NCBI GenBank assembly: GCA_963781555.1
Contig: CAWAGB010000006.1
Location: 1-64,000 of the forward strand
Source: JAICQM01 sp963781555
GTDB lineage: Bacteria > Chloroflexota > Limnocylindria > QHBO01
Reading direction: 5' to 3'
Length of the DNA: 64,000 nt
Below, piece by piece: positions 46,131 through 54,666 of the stretch. Under the pieces are notes generated by a model. The model worked only from the letters and a program-made list of their open reading frames with translations, was not told the DNA's origin and made no database searches. How positions within the stretch are numbered: the stretch's first letter is position 1; the number at the start of each line of letters is the position of its first letter. The translations under genes and the position numbers were made by a program.

Positions 46131-47386
46131 GGGTACAGGCCGCGCAGCGACGTGGCCTCGGCGACTCGCCGCACCGCCACCATTTCCGCCGCCTGGCGGA
46201 GCGTGACGCGCTCCCGATCGGCCGTCTCGCAGACCGCTGCGACAGCGCGATCCATGACCCGCTCCAGCTCGCTCGACACCTGCGCGTCGTTCCAGAAGAA
46301 GGCCTGCATGTCCTGCACCCACTCGAAGTAGCCGACCACCAGGCTCCCAGCGGAGCTGAGGATGTCCGGGATGACCGGGATGCCGCGGTCGGCAAGGGAC
46401 ACGTCCGCCTCCGGCGTGACGGCCCCCCCAGCCACCTCGGCAACGATGCGTGCCTGCACGGCGTCCGCCGTGGCGCCGTCGAGCTGCGACTGCAGGCCCG
46501 CGTGGACGAGGATTTCGCACGGGAGGCCGAAGACCGATGCCAGGTCGATCGGTTCGGTGTCCGGCAGGCCGGCGATTCGGTCGTGGTCGCGCATCCAGGC
46601 CACCGCGTCGCTCACCCGGATCCCCGCATCGTTGACCACCCCGGTGTCGTCGTCGGCGATGCCCACCACGCGCACCCCGGCGCGCTCGAGACGGCGGGCG
46701 AGGATGGTGCCGACCCGACCGAATCCCTGGATCACCGCCCGCGCCCCCTCGAGCTGGACCTGCGCGGTGCGGCCCACCAGTTCGATCGTGCGCAGCGCCC
46801 CGACACTCGTCGCCTCGCGCCGTCCGCGCGACCCGCCGATGGCGATGGGCTTACCGATCACCGAGCCGGGAATCGTGTGGCCGCGGTGCATCGAGTAGGT
46901 GTCCATGATCCAGGCCATCGTCTGCGATCCGGTGTTGACATCGGGCGAGGGGATGTCGCGGTCCGGACCCAGGAACGGGCTGATCTCCGTCGCATAGCGG
47001 CGGGTGAGCCCCTCGCGCTCGGTGACCGAGAGCGCCTTGGCATCCACCCGCACCCCGCCCATCGCCCCGCCGAACGGGATCTGCACCAGCGCCGCCTTCC
47101 AGGTATTGGCCATCGCCAGGGCGCGGATCTCGTCGAGTGTCAGGTCGGGCACGTAGCGCACGCCGCCGGTCGCCGGGCCGCGGTTGACGTTGTGATGCAC
47201 GCGATGCCCGGTGAACACCGTCACCGTGCCGTCATCCCGGGTGATGGGGAAGCTGACCGTGAGCTCTCGCTTCGGGAGGCGCAGCACCCGGCGCATGCCG
47301 TCGTCGAGCCGCAGCCGCTCGGCTGCCTCGTCGAGGTGGCGCTGGGCAATCGTCCACAGGTTGGTGTCTCGGGTCGTCGGCGGCAC
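46127..47386 (-). CDS. Glutamate/leucine dehydrogenase homologue lacking two active-site lysines
   Basis: A 419-residue protein with the full GDH fold. The N-terminal substrate domain contains HHNVNRGPATGGVRYVPDLT and NTWKAALVQIPFGGAMGGVRVD. A C-terminal NAD-binding domain contains VIQGFGRVGTILARRLERAG. In GDHs the first motif is GPxKGG and the second GGxKGG; here they are Thr73 and Met109. The third lysine (K97) and the catalytic-site aspartate (D149, in PSPDVNTG) are kept. So the protein is GDH-like in fold but should not have ordinary GDH activity. The Met codon is ATG, one base from AAG, so a sequence error must be excluded for that site only; Thr73 needs a separate change. Confidence 0.85.
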   Translation of the reverse strand: MPPTTRDTNLWTIAQRHLDEAAERLRLDDGMRRVLRLPKRELTVSFPITRDDGTVTVFTGHRVHHNVNRGPATGGVRYVPDLTLDEIRALAMANTWKAALVQIPFGGAMGGVRVDAKALSVTEREGLTRRYATEISPFLGPDRDIPSPDVNTGSQTMAWIMDTYSMHRGHTIPGSVIGKPIAIGGSRGRREATSVGALRTIELVGRTAQVQLEGARAVIQGFGRVGTILARRLERAGVRVVGIADDDTGVVNDAGIRVSDAVAWMRDHDRIAGLPDTEPIDLASVFGLPCEILVHAGLQSQLDGATADAVQARIVAEVAGGAVTPEADVSLADRGIPVIPDILSSAGSLVVGYFEWVQDMQAFFWNDAQVSSELERVMDRAVAAVCETADRERVTLRQAAEMVAVRRVAEATSLRGLYP

Positions 47387-47600
47387 AGGTCACTCCGCGC
47401 GGGACTGGTGATGGCGGTTTCGGTGCGGACCAGCCTACGACGCGCGCCGCACCCCCGTCGCCCAATGACGCGAGCCGTGGCGAGACGGCACACTATCGCC
47501 ATCGCGACCATCGACGGCCTCCCTTTGCCCTGACCGATGGCCCACTGGAGGACCCCATGGCTCCCGACCCGCGCCGGCTGCCGGCGCTGCCCTGACGAAG

Positions 47601-48632
47601 ATGGCCGAGCCGCGCGACCCGATCGCCGACCTGAAGCGCATCGCCTTCCTGCTCGAGGCGGCGAGTGAGCCCGGCTACCGGGTTCGTGCCTTTCGGACGG
47701 CCGCCACCACGCTGGCGGCGCTCGCGCCCGCCGACCTGGAGCGACGGGCGGCCAATGGCAGGCTCCAGGAGCTGCCGGGCATCGGCGAGGTCACCGAGCG
47801 CACCATCCTCGAATCGCTGGCCGGGGTCGAACCGGTCTACCTGCGCCGCATGGAGGCGACCGGCCCGGTGCCGGTCGAGTCTGGTGCCGCGACCATCCTG
47901 GGTGCCCTGCGCGGCGACTGCCACGTCCATTCGGACTGGTCGGACGGTGGCTCGCCCATCCGCGAGATGGCAGAGGCGGCGCGCGAGCTCGGCCGCGACT
48001 ACATGGTCCTGACCGACCACTCGCCGCGCCTGACGGTGGCCAACGGCCTGACCGCGGAGCGGCTGCGCGAGCAGCTGGACGTGGTGGCCGCCCTCAACAA
48101 GGAGCTGGCCCCGTTCCGCATCCTGACCGGCATCGAGTGCGACATCCTGTCGGACGGCAGCCTCGACCAGGAGCCCGAGCTGCTTGCCATGCTCGACCTC
48201 GTCGTCGGCAGCGTCCACTCGGAGCTGCGCATGGCGGCCGGAGCGATGACGCGCCGCATGGTGGTGGCGCTCGCCAACCCGCACCTCGACGTGCTCGGCC
48301 ACATGACCGGCCGCATGACCACCGGCAAGCGCAAACGCCCCGAGTCGACGTTCGACGCCGAGATCGTCTTCGCGGCTGCCGTGCATTTCAACAAGGCCAT
48401 CGAGATCAATTCGCGCCCCGAGCGCCAGGACCCGCCGAAGCGGCTGCTGCGGCTGGCAGTGGAGGCCGGCTGCCGCTTCACCATCGACACCGATGCCCAC
48501 GCGCCCGGCCAGCTCGCGTGGATGCGCAACGGTGCCGAACGTGCCTTCCGCTGCGGCGTGACCGCGGCGATGGTCGTCAACGCGCAGCCCGCCGACGGGC
48601 TGCTGGGCTGGGCAGCCTCCCACGACGCGTAG
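47601..48632 (+). CDS. PHP-domain phosphoesterase with N-terminal HhH (PolX-like, polymerase lost)
   Basis: A 343-residue protein. Residues 1-85 resemble the N-terminal helical DNA-binding region of family X polymerases, with a helix-hairpin-helix LPGIGEVTERTI at 58-70. A PHP metal-dependent phosphoesterase follows: GDCHVHSDWSDG (His108, His110), VLTDHSPRL, GIECDI, GSVHSEL, IEINSRPER and TIDTDAHAP. All expected metal ligands of a PHP domain are present. The polymerase palm of PolX is absent. It is probably a DNA 3'-end processing or exonuclease enzyme. Confidence 0.8.
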   Translation: MAEPRDPIADLKRIAFLLEAASEPGYRVRAFRTAATTLAALAPADLERRAANGRLQELPGIGEVTERTILESLAGVEPVYLRRMEATGPVPVESGAATILGALRGDCHVHSDWSDGGSPIREMAEAARELGRDYMVLTDHSPRLTVANGLTAERLREQLDVVAALNKELAPFRILTGIECDILSDGSLDQEPELLAMLDLVVGSVHSELRMAAGAMTRRMVVALANPHLDVLGHMTGRMTTGKRKRPESTFDAEIVFAAAVHFNKAIEINSRPERQDPPKRLLRLAVEAGCRFTIDTDAHAPGQLAWMRNGAERAFRCGVTAAMVVNAQPADGLLGWAASHDA

Positions 48633-48701
48633 CGGCGGCACTGGTCCGGGTCGTGCATCATCGGTCTGGAAACCGAATCACCGACATGAAGGAGACACGA
48701 G

Positions 48702-48905
48702 ATGTCCGTCGCACGCGTAACCGAGCTGTCCTGCACCTCCACCGAGAGCTTCGAGGACGCCATCAAGGAAGGCATCAGCCGCGCCAACAAGACCTTGCGC
48801 CAGGTCCGCAGCGCGTGGGTCAAGGAGCAGCGGGTCAACGTGAGCCGTGATGGCGCCGTCGAGTTCCAGGCCAACATCCTGGTGACCTTCGTCCTCGACG
48901 ACTGA
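48702..48905 (+). CDS. Dodecin
   Basis: A 67-residue dodecin. These form hollow dodecamers that bind flavin. The sequence has the family beginning VARVTELSCTSTESFEDAIKEGI and the late WVKEQRVNVSRDGAVEFQANILV with the Trp that stacks on the flavin (here W39). The length is normal. A GAAGGAGA box lies 8 nt before ATG 48702. It is monocistronic, followed by a hairpin. Confidence 0.9.
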   Translation: MSVARVTELSCTSTESFEDAIKEGISRANKTLRQVRSAWVKEQRVNVSRDGAVEFQANILVTFVLDD

Positions 48906-48934
48906 CCGATGGGCCTCACGGGCCCGAGCAGCAC

Positions 48935-48984
48935 GATGGCCGCCGAGCCGGTCGGGGGTTCCGACCGATGGCCCGGCGGCCATC
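48935..48984. terminator. Long hairpin between convergent genes
   Basis: 11-bp arms GATGGCCGCCG (48935-48945) and CGGCGGCCATC (48974-48984). A smaller inverted CGGTCGG/CCGACCG pair lies inside. It separates the dodecin gene from the RGG/AT-hook gene and can terminate both. Confidence 0.5.
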
Positions 48985-49006
48985 ACCATGGTTTGGAGAC
49001 TGCCGC

Positions 49007-49915
49007 TCAGTCCTCGGCGAGCCTGATCTGGTGCCCGTCGCGGCGGAACCGCGATCGGTAGACCGGGTTGCTGACGCGGCTGTTGACGGTCGCCGCGTCA
49101 AGCGGCTTGCCGGAGCGCGGTGGCTGGAAGACGCCGCGCTCGGTGATCGCCGTGGCCAGATCGGCCGCGGTCATGGGACCGCGCTCGCCGATCACGGCGA
49201 TGATCTCCTCGTGGAGCGGGACGCGCTTGCCCGACGCCTTCGCGGCGACGCCCTTGCGCGGCCGGCCACGGGCCGCCGCGGGCGCGCCAGTCTCAGCGGT
49301 GGCGGTGGCGGTGGCCGACTTCGGTGGACGGCCGCGCCGGCGCGGCATGGCGGTCGTTTCGGGGGCCGCCTCGCCGGCGGGTGCGGGAGCTGCTGTCTCA
49401 GGCGCCGGCGTCACCTGTGCGGGTGCCTGCGGCTCGGATCGGCCCGATCGCGTTGCACGGCTCATTTCGAGAGCAGCCACGCGATTGGCGAGCTCCTCGA
49501 CCCGCGCCTCGAGCGCGGTCCGCACCTCGGGGGTCGCCCCACCGGCGCGCTCCGCTTCGAGCCGTTCCTCGACCCACTTGGTGACCAGCTCGCCGGGACG
49601 CATCCCGAGCTCGCCGGCGAGGGTCTTGAGCGCGTTGAGGCCGCGCGGGGTGAGGCGGATGTTCATGCCGCCCTCCTCCTCGCTGCGGAAGGCGGGCCGT
49701 GGCGTCGCCGGGCGCGCGCCGAAGCCAGCGCTGCGCGGGGCCGTGTCGCGGCGTTCAAAGCCGCCGCGCTCGCCGCCGCCGCCTCGTTCAAACCCGCCTC
49801 GATCGGCGCGCGGGAAGCCACCGCGGTCGGGGCGATCGAAACCGCCTCCGCCGCCACGTTCAAATCCACCCCTGCCCCCGCCGGGTCGTCGGTCGTTGCG
49901 TCGTTGCTGTGCCAT
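49007..49915 (-). CDS. RGG-rich, AT-hook and winged-helix nucleic-acid-binding protein
   Basis: A 302-residue mosaic. Residues 1-60 are Arg/Gly-rich repeats (RGGFERGGGGGFDRPDRGGF), an RNA/DNA-binding and phase-separating type of sequence. Residues 84-150 form a ribbon-helix-helix-like and coiled-coil region (MNIRLTPRGLNALKTLAGEL). Two AT-hooks follow: RRRGRPPK at 192-199 and ARGRPRK at 215-221. Residues 230-300 form a winged helix (LHEEIIAVIGERGPMTAADLATAI, LDAAATVNSRVSNPVYRSRF) that resembles HARE-HTH-type domains. A leaderless promoter (CATACT, 8 nt) precedes ATG 49915. Probably a nucleoid or RNA-associated factor; the function is inferred from composition. Confidence 0.7.
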   Translation of the reverse strand: MAQQRRNDRRPGGGRGGFERGGGGGFDRPDRGGFPRADRGGFERGGGGERGGFERRDTAPRSAGFGARPATPRPAFRSEEEGGMNIRLTPRGLNALKTLAGELGMRPGELVTKWVEERLEAERAGGATPEVRTALEARVEELANRVAALEMSRATRSGRSEPQAPAQVTPAPETAAPAPAGEAAPETTAMPRRRGRPPKSATATATAETGAPAAARGRPRKGVAAKASGKRVPLHEEIIAVIGERGPMTAADLATAITERGVFQPPRSGKPLDAATVNSRVSNPVYRSRFRRDGHQIRLAED

Positions 49916-49986
49916 TGCCGACGAGTATGGCGTGTTTGTCACGAACGCGCCAGCATCCGTTTCAACGACGCGTTGAAACGTCGAGC

Positions 49987-51699
49987 TCAGAAGCTGCCGC
50001 TCGCTCCGCCGCCGCCCGAGCTCCCGCCACCCGAGAAGCCGCCGCCCGACGAGCTGGAGGCGGTGGAAGGCGGGGTGTTGCCCATGCTCCCCAGCGCGTC
50101 GAACATGCCACCGATGTCGGGGATGGGCGAGCCGGAGAAGATCCCGCCGCCGCCGTGGAGGATGCTCGTGTCCGCCGCGTTGTACGACGACCCGCTCGAC
50201 GAGCCAAGCCAGAGTGGCATGTAGCCGGAGGACTGGGTGGCGCCTGCCTGGCGCGCATCCTCCAGGGTCCGCTCCAGCACCCCACGCAGCTCATCGTGCA
50301 GGCCGAGCGCGATGCCCCACACCACCGCCTTGTCGGGCGTGTCGGCCAGCATGCGCACCGTGTCGTCTGCCGCGACCTGCTCCATCGAGCGCGCCTGGAG
50401 CATCGTCTTCTGCAAGGTGCGGCGATACGCGGTGAGCATCGCGTCGGCATAGGCTCCCTGCGTGGTGCGCTTGCTCATCGCCTGGGCGAAGCCGAACGAG
50501 ATGGCTGAGCCCAACCCAAGGCCGATCGCAACCAGGATCAGACCGCTGGCGGGGAGAACGAACCCGGCACCACCGACCACCAGCCCGACGACGAGCCAGA
50601 GCCCGGCGACCCAGGAGCGGGCCCGTATGACCGGGCTCGGCTCGCGCGTCAGCCAGCCGAGGCGCACCGCCTCGCGCTCGAGCTGCTCGCTGGTGCCGGC
50701 CAGGGCGTCATTGAGGCCCCACAGGCGAGAGCGGCTGATGCGCGCATCCCCGTGCCCAAGGCGGCGGATGATGTCGTACGCCTGGGCGGACACCGGGCTC
50801 AGCTCGCGGGCCGCGGCGCCGGCCGGCAGCAGGTGGATGGCCGGATCGGTGTCCGGATCGGCATCTGCGTCGGATCGCGCGCTTCGCACATGGTCGAGGT
50901 TCGCGAACCCGATGCGGCCAGTGCTGGCGATCTCGAGCAGCGTGACATTGAGGCTGTGGCGCGTTGCGCGCCCGTCGCGAACCACCGTGGCCAGGGCCGG
51001 GGTCATGCCGGCCGGCGGCCCCGCGGCCAAGATCGACGGGCTGTCCACCAGGTCCGGGTCGTCGCCCTCGCGGCGCCAGCGGAGGAAGGCACCACCGCCC
51101 ACCAGCAGAAGCGCCAGTGGAGCCCCCACCAGACCGACCACGGCATTGACACGTCGCGCCCCCTCGAGCCGGTCGCGCTGCTCGGGCGTGGTGGCGCGGT
51201 CGATCGCGGCCATCGTCCCCAGCACCGCAGCGTCGAGGTCGCCGTTACGGGCGGGCGGCACGAACTCGGAGTCGATGATCGCCTTGAGCGCGTCTTCATC
51301 CAGGTAGGCGGACGTGTAGCCCGAGCCGGCGAACAGGCTCACCTTGCCGTGGACCAGGTCTTCGTTGAGGCCGATCATCAGCACCAAGCCATCGTCGAAG
51401 CCGGATCGACCGATGCCCCACTGGTCGATCAGGGCTCTCGCGTCGGCGAGGTTCTCGTCCTCCCCGATGAACGGCTTGACCTGCGTGTAGACGACCACCT
51501 CCGCGCCGGTGCGCGCCTCGATGTCGTCGATCGTTCGCTCGACGGCGGCCTCGGTCGCGGTGCGGAGCGCACCGGCCGTGTCGTACACCGCCACCGTGTC
51601 GATCGGGTCCGGGAACGGAGGTCCGGCGGCAGCCGCCACGGCGGCCAGCAGGAAGGTGGCGCCAAGCGCAAGCAGGGCGGACAGCCGTCGTCGTCGCAT
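49987..51699 (-). CDS. TPM-domain/DUF2207-type membrane protein with a Gly-Ser tail
   Basis: A 570-residue secreted or membrane protein. After a signal peptide, residues 30-180 form a TPM domain: VYDTAGALRTATEAAVERTID, TGAEVVVYTQVKPFIGEDENLADARAL, FDDGLVLMIGLNEDL and LFAGSGYTSAYLDE. A membrane helix (residues near 190) and a cytoplasmic domain similar to DUF2207 follow, with two more helices near 370-410. The C-terminus ends in a Ser/Gly-rich tail (SSSSGGGFSGGGSSGGGG), common in this family. Proposed roles are membrane-protein quality control or photosystem repair-like functions; here unproven. TATGCT precedes ATG by 8 nt. Confidence 0.75.
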   Translation of the reverse strand: MRRRRLSALLALGATFLLAAVAAAAGPPFPDPIDTVAVYDTAGALRTATEAAVERTIDDIEARTGAEVVVYTQVKPFIGEDENLADARALIDQWGIGRSGFDDGLVLMIGLNEDLVHGKVSLFAGSGYTSAYLDEDALKAIIDSEFVPPARNGDLDAAVLGTMAAIDRATTPEQRDRLEGARRVNAVVGLVGAPLALLLVGGGAFLRWRREGDDPDLVDSPSILAAGPPAGMTPALATVVRDGRATRHSLNVTLLEIASTGRIGFANLDHVRSARSDADADPDTDPAIHLLPAGAAARELSPVSAQAYDIIRRLGHGDARISRSRLWGLNDALAGTSEQLEREAVRLGWLTREPSPVIRARSWVAGLWLVVGLVVGGAGFVLPASGLILVAIGLGLGSAISFGFAQAMSKRTTQGAYADAMLTAYRRTLQKTMLQARSMEQVAADDTVRMLADTPDKAVVWGIALGLHDELRGVLERTLEDARQAGATQSSGYMPLWLGSSSGSSYNAADTSILHGGGGIFSGSPIPDIGGMFDALGSMGNTPPSTASSSSGGGFSGGGSSGGGGASGSF

Positions 51700-51707
51700 C
51701 GGGGCGG

Positions 51708-51713
51708 AGCATA
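51708..51713 (-). promoter_or_regulatory. -10 hexamer TATGCT, leaderless spacing
   Basis: TATGCT then CCGCCCCG then ATG 51699 on the minus strand. Confidence 0.5.
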
Positions 51714-51893
51714 CGCGGTTTGCCTATCGCATCGGTGGCTGGCACCCTTCTTGCGACCCATCTGGCAGCAGTCAGATGAACCGCGGCGCCCCGTGGCGCC
51801 GCCCCGCGATCGCGGAAGACACCTCCGCGGGGAGCGTCCGATCGGGCGCGCCGGACGGCAGCGATCGCCCCAATTTCGCATCCGGAGTCACCA

Positions 51894-52418
51894 TTGAGGC
51901 ACCCACTCGCGGCGCTGTGCGCCGCCCTCGCCGTCGCCATCGTCCTGTCGGCGGCCATCGGGGGGATCGCCGTCGAGGCGCGCGACATCGGCACCCTCTC
52001 GCGGCGCTCGGCAGCCCTCGACCACGCCGTCGTCGAGCAGCAGGTCCTCGCCGCCGCCGGCACCCCCGGACTAGCGCGCACGACCAATACGCAGCCAGAC
52101 CCCGAGGTCCCCGCAGCCCGCGCGCAGCGGTCGGTGCGAGGCACCGCCAGCAACTATCGAGGCACCGCCGGTTACATCGGGCAAGCGGCCGTGGCACTTC
52201 CCGGCGACCTGGGTGGGCGATATACCGGCACCGTCAACGGCACCGTGACCGTGTGCGCGGATCGCTGCGTCGAGCTTCCGGTGGTCGACTGGTGCGACTG
52301 CTACTGGGGCACCGCCGACGAACGGGTGGTGGACCTCTCGCACGAGGCATGGCTGCTCGTCAGCGACCAGCCCCTCGAGCGCGGCCTGATCGACGTGGAG
52401 CTGCGCTTCGCGAGCTAG
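51894..52418 (+). CDS. Secreted double-psi-barrel-like (RlpA/barwin-type) protein
   Basis: A 174-residue exported protein from a TTG codon with GGAG upstream. The signal or anchor helix is LAALCAALAVAIVLSAAIGG. The C-terminal domain (about 80-174) has RGTASNYRGTAGYIGQAAVALPGDLGG, a cysteine-rich CADRCVELPVVDWCDCYWG loop, and a terminal VDLSHEAWLLVSDQPLERGLIDVELRF strand. This resembles RlpA/expansin double-psi barrels, where the final W and ID-V-LRF are typical. Such proteins bind or cut peptidoglycan. The conserved catalytic Asp is tentatively the VVDWCD residue. Its TAG shares CTAG with the next gene. Confidence 0.6.
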   Translation: MRHPLAALCAALAVAIVLSAAIGGIAVEARDIGTLSRRSAALDHAVVEQQVLAAAGTPGLARTTNTQPDPEVPAARAQRSVRGTASNYRGTAGYIGQAAVALPGDLGGRYTGTVNGTVTVCADRCVELPVVDWCDCYWGTADERVVDLSHEAWLLVSDQPLERGLIDVELRFAS

Positions 52419-52870
52419 CCCCGGCAGCTGACCTCGATCCGCGCGGGCGGGGTGGTGACGCCGGGGATGACCTCGTCGACCTCGACGCTGGCACCGCCGC
52501 CGATCTCGACCGTCACGAACGAGCGCGATCCGGCAGAGCGGCCCGAACCGTCGTACGCCACGAGCTGGCACCGTGCCCGCCCCGCGCGCTCACCCTGGTT
52601 GTCGACGGCCACGCTGACCGCCACGCGGTCCCCGGCGACGGATTGGCTGGTGAGCACCTGCCCCTCGAACGGTCCAATGCCGCGCGTCGCGAGGCTGGCG
52701 GCGATCGCCAGGGCCGCGACGCCGGCGATGATCGCCGCCACCATCGTCCCGTGGTACTGGGTTGCCGATGGGGTCGCCATGCCCGCCCGGTTGCAGGTGG
52801 CGCAGATCGTCTCGTCCGGACCGATCTCGCGGCCGCACTTGATGCAGTGGCGGCCCGGCTGCGCGGTCAT
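52415..52870 (-). CDS. Zinc-ribbon membrane protein
   Basis: A 151-residue protein. Residues 8-27 form a zinc ribbon (HCIKCGREIGPDETICATC), a membrane helix follows (MVAAIIAGVAALAIAASLA), and then an extracytoplasmic domain of about 90 residues with two Cys (RARCQLVAYDGSGR, IEVSCRG) resembling a FxLYD-like beta-sandwich. Zinc-ribbon plus transmembrane plus small beta-domain is common in Gram-positive-like bacteria. Function unknown. Its ATG overlaps the stop of the DUF1684 gene. Confidence 0.65.
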   Translation of the reverse strand: MTAQPGRHCIKCGREIGPDETICATCNRAGMATPSATQYHGTMVAAIIAGVAALAIAASLATRGIGPFEGQVLTSQSVAGDRVAVSVAVDNQGERAGRARCQLVAYDGSGRSAGSRSFVTVEIGGGASVEVDEVIPGVTTPPARIEVSCRG

Positions 52871-53517
52871 GCCGCGACCTCACCGTGCTCGATGCCGCCG
52901 GCGCGGTCCAGGCGCTCGCCGGCGTTGATCGGGATGGCCAGCCGGTTCTCCTCCGGGCTCAGCGGACAGCTCCATTTCGGGTCGTAGACGCACGACGGGT
53001 GATAGGCGTAGTTGAAGTCGAGTGTCAGCTCCCCGCCCGTTGATCCCAGATCGGCGCCCTTGGCCGAGTCCCACAGGTAGCGTCCACCGCCGTAGCTCTC
53101 GCTGCCGCTCGTCGCGTCACGGAACGGGATGAAGATGCCGCCCGCGTACTCATTGAGCCAGTAGACGGCGAGGCGGCAGGGCGTGCCATCCGCCACGAAG
53201 CGCACCCAGCCGATGCGTGCGAACGGCATCGCCTCGCCCGGACCGGAGCGCGGCAGCGCCAGCGGCGGTGCGGCGGGATCGGATTCGAGGGCTGCCCGAA
53301 ACACGAGCGCCGGCTCGTGGCGCCAGTAGGCGAGGCCGCGAAAGTCGCGCCGTGCCTCAGCCGTGATGGGCGAGGACGGATGCTCGGCAAAGAGGCGGTC
53401 CTTGCGTGAGCGGAACGAGACGAGACGGATCGCATCCGCGCGGCCGTCGACACGCAGATCCGCGTAGAGGGCGGCCACGCGCCGCCGCCAGTCGGCCAGG
53501 TCAAGATGTTCGGACAT
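52867..53517 (-). CDS. DUF1684 family protein
   Basis: A 216-residue soluble protein matching DUF1684. The RLVSFRSRKDRLFAEHPSSPIT opening (family: fr..KD..F...p.SPl) and a late FNYAYHPSCVYDPKWSCPLSPEENRLAIPINAGE are diagnostic. The fold is a beta-barrel with a possible metal site. Function is unknown. The ATG at 53517 lies 9 nt after TATCCT. It heads a two-gene unit with the zinc-ribbon protein. Confidence 0.8.
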   Translation of the reverse strand: MSEHLDLADWRRRVAALYADLRVDGRADAIRLVSFRSRKDRLFAEHPSSPITAEARRDFRGLAYWRHEPALVFRAALESDPAAPPLALPRSGPGEAMPFARIGWVRFVADGTPCRLAVYWLNEYAGGIFIPFRDATSGSESYGGGRYLWDSAKGADLGSTGGELTLDFNYAYHPSCVYDPKWSCPLSPEENRLAIPINAGERLDRAGGIEHGEVAA

Positions 53518-53589
53518 GCGTCGATAAGGATACGGGCGGCGCCGCCAGAGGGCAGCGCCGCCCGTGATCGGGACGGTGAGAGGCCGGGC

Positions 53590-54528
53590 TTACCGCAGGC
53601 CGTTGTCCTCCAGGAATGTGGCTGCCGCGTCCTCGAGCGACTGCTGATCGATATTGATCGCCACGCCGAGCGCGGTGAGCGCCTCCGTGGTGAGCTTTGC
53701 CTGGACCGCGTTGAGCGTGTCGCCGAAATCGGCGGGAGCCGCCTCAGCGAGCGCGGCCGATGCGATCGGCACCAGGTTCTGGGCTGGCTGCAGGGACTTG
53801 TCGTCCTCCAGCAGAACGAGGTTCATCGACGCGATCTCGGGCTGCGTGGTGCAGACCTGGGCGACATCGATGGCTCCGTCGTTCAGGGCGGTGGCGATGT
53901 CGGTGCTGCAGGGGGGCAGGGTCTCGAGGTCCAGCGACGCAAAGTCGATGCCGTACGTATCGGTCAGGCCCGGACCGCAGACCGGGTTGTCCGAGCAGCC
54001 CTCGGCGACGCCCCAGACGAGCTGGTCGGCGACCGCGGCGAGGTCGCTCATGGTGGCCAGGTCGAACTCGTCGGCGGTCTCCTGGCGGACGGCGAACCCG
54101 TCCGCGTCGGTCCCGGGCGATGCATCGAATGACACCCAGCCCTTGGCGGTGAGGGCATCCTGCATGTTGGCCAGCGCCTCGGCAGGATCGGAGGGCAGCT
54201 CCTCGAGGCCCAACCCTTGGCCGGCCAGGCCGCCCAGGTAGTCGGGAATCAGGTTGACCTCGTCCGCCTCGAGCGCGGCGTGCACGGCGGGCCGCTCACC
54301 GATCTCGAGATGTCGCTCGACGGTGTAGCCCTTCGCTTCCAGCGCCTGGGCGTAGATCTCGCCAACGACGGCGGCTTCCCAGAAGCCTGCCGACCCGACG
54401 CTGACGTCGGGCTTGGTGGCGGCGGCGCTGCCGCTTGCCGCCGGGCTCCCGCTCTCTCCCGGCGAGCAGGCACTCATCACGAGCGCGAGCGTCACCGCCC
54501 CGAGAGCGAGGGTGCGGTACTTCCGCAT
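53590..54528 (-). CDS. opuC: Osmoprotectant (glycine betaine/choline-type) ABC substrate-binding lipoprotein
   Basis: A 312-residue lipoprotein with lipobox LVMSAC (Cys21). The mature part is an OpuAC/OpuBC-type type II binding protein. VSVGSAGFWEAAVVGEIYAQALEAKGYTVE and EVNLIPDYLGGLAGQ are family-typical, as are DTYGIDFASLDLE and AIDVAQVCTTQPEIASMNLVLLEDD. Aromatic cage residues cannot be verified by eye. AAGGAG is at ideal distance before ATG 54528. It is the last gene of the minus-strand transporter cluster, with its own possible -10 TAGACT at 54593-54598. Confidence 0.85.
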   Translation of the reverse strand: MRKYRTLALGAVTLALVMSACSPGESGSPAASGSAAATKPDVSVGSAGFWEAAVVGEIYAQALEAKGYTVERHLEIGERPAVHAALEADEVNLIPDYLGGLAGQGLGLEELPSDPAEALANMQDALTAKGWVSFDASPGTDADGFAVRQETADEFDLATMSDLAAVADQLVWGVAEGCSDNPVCGPGLTDTYGIDFASLDLETLPPCSTDIATALNDGAIDVAQVCTTQPEIASMNLVLLEDDKSLQPAQNLVPIASAALAEAAPADFGDTLNAVQAKLTTEALTALGVAINIDQQSLEDAAATFLEDNGLR

Positions 54529-54666
54529 TGGGTTCTCCTTACTGTGCAATTGACCTTGGGGATAATCGCCGTCGGGTAGCGATCTGCGGTGGAGTCTAGC
54601 AGCGCATTCCTGACAACCCCTTGTAGGTATCTGGTCGGCGACACGTTCAATCGCCGAACGGAACGG

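Noticed and set aside
46502..47533. Long plus-strand open frame (343 codons) opposite the GDH homologue
   Set aside because: Composition is Arg/His/Gly-rich without any motif. It is the antisense shadow of a clearly conserved protein in high-GC DNA.
48904..48975. Recurrent GACCGATG octamer noticed in many intergenic spots as a new regulatory signal
   Set aside because: Several copies are the reverse complement of the bases following a -10 box (CATCGGTC), and others lie within coding sequence (for example 44060, 55238, 59890). It is not a separate motif.
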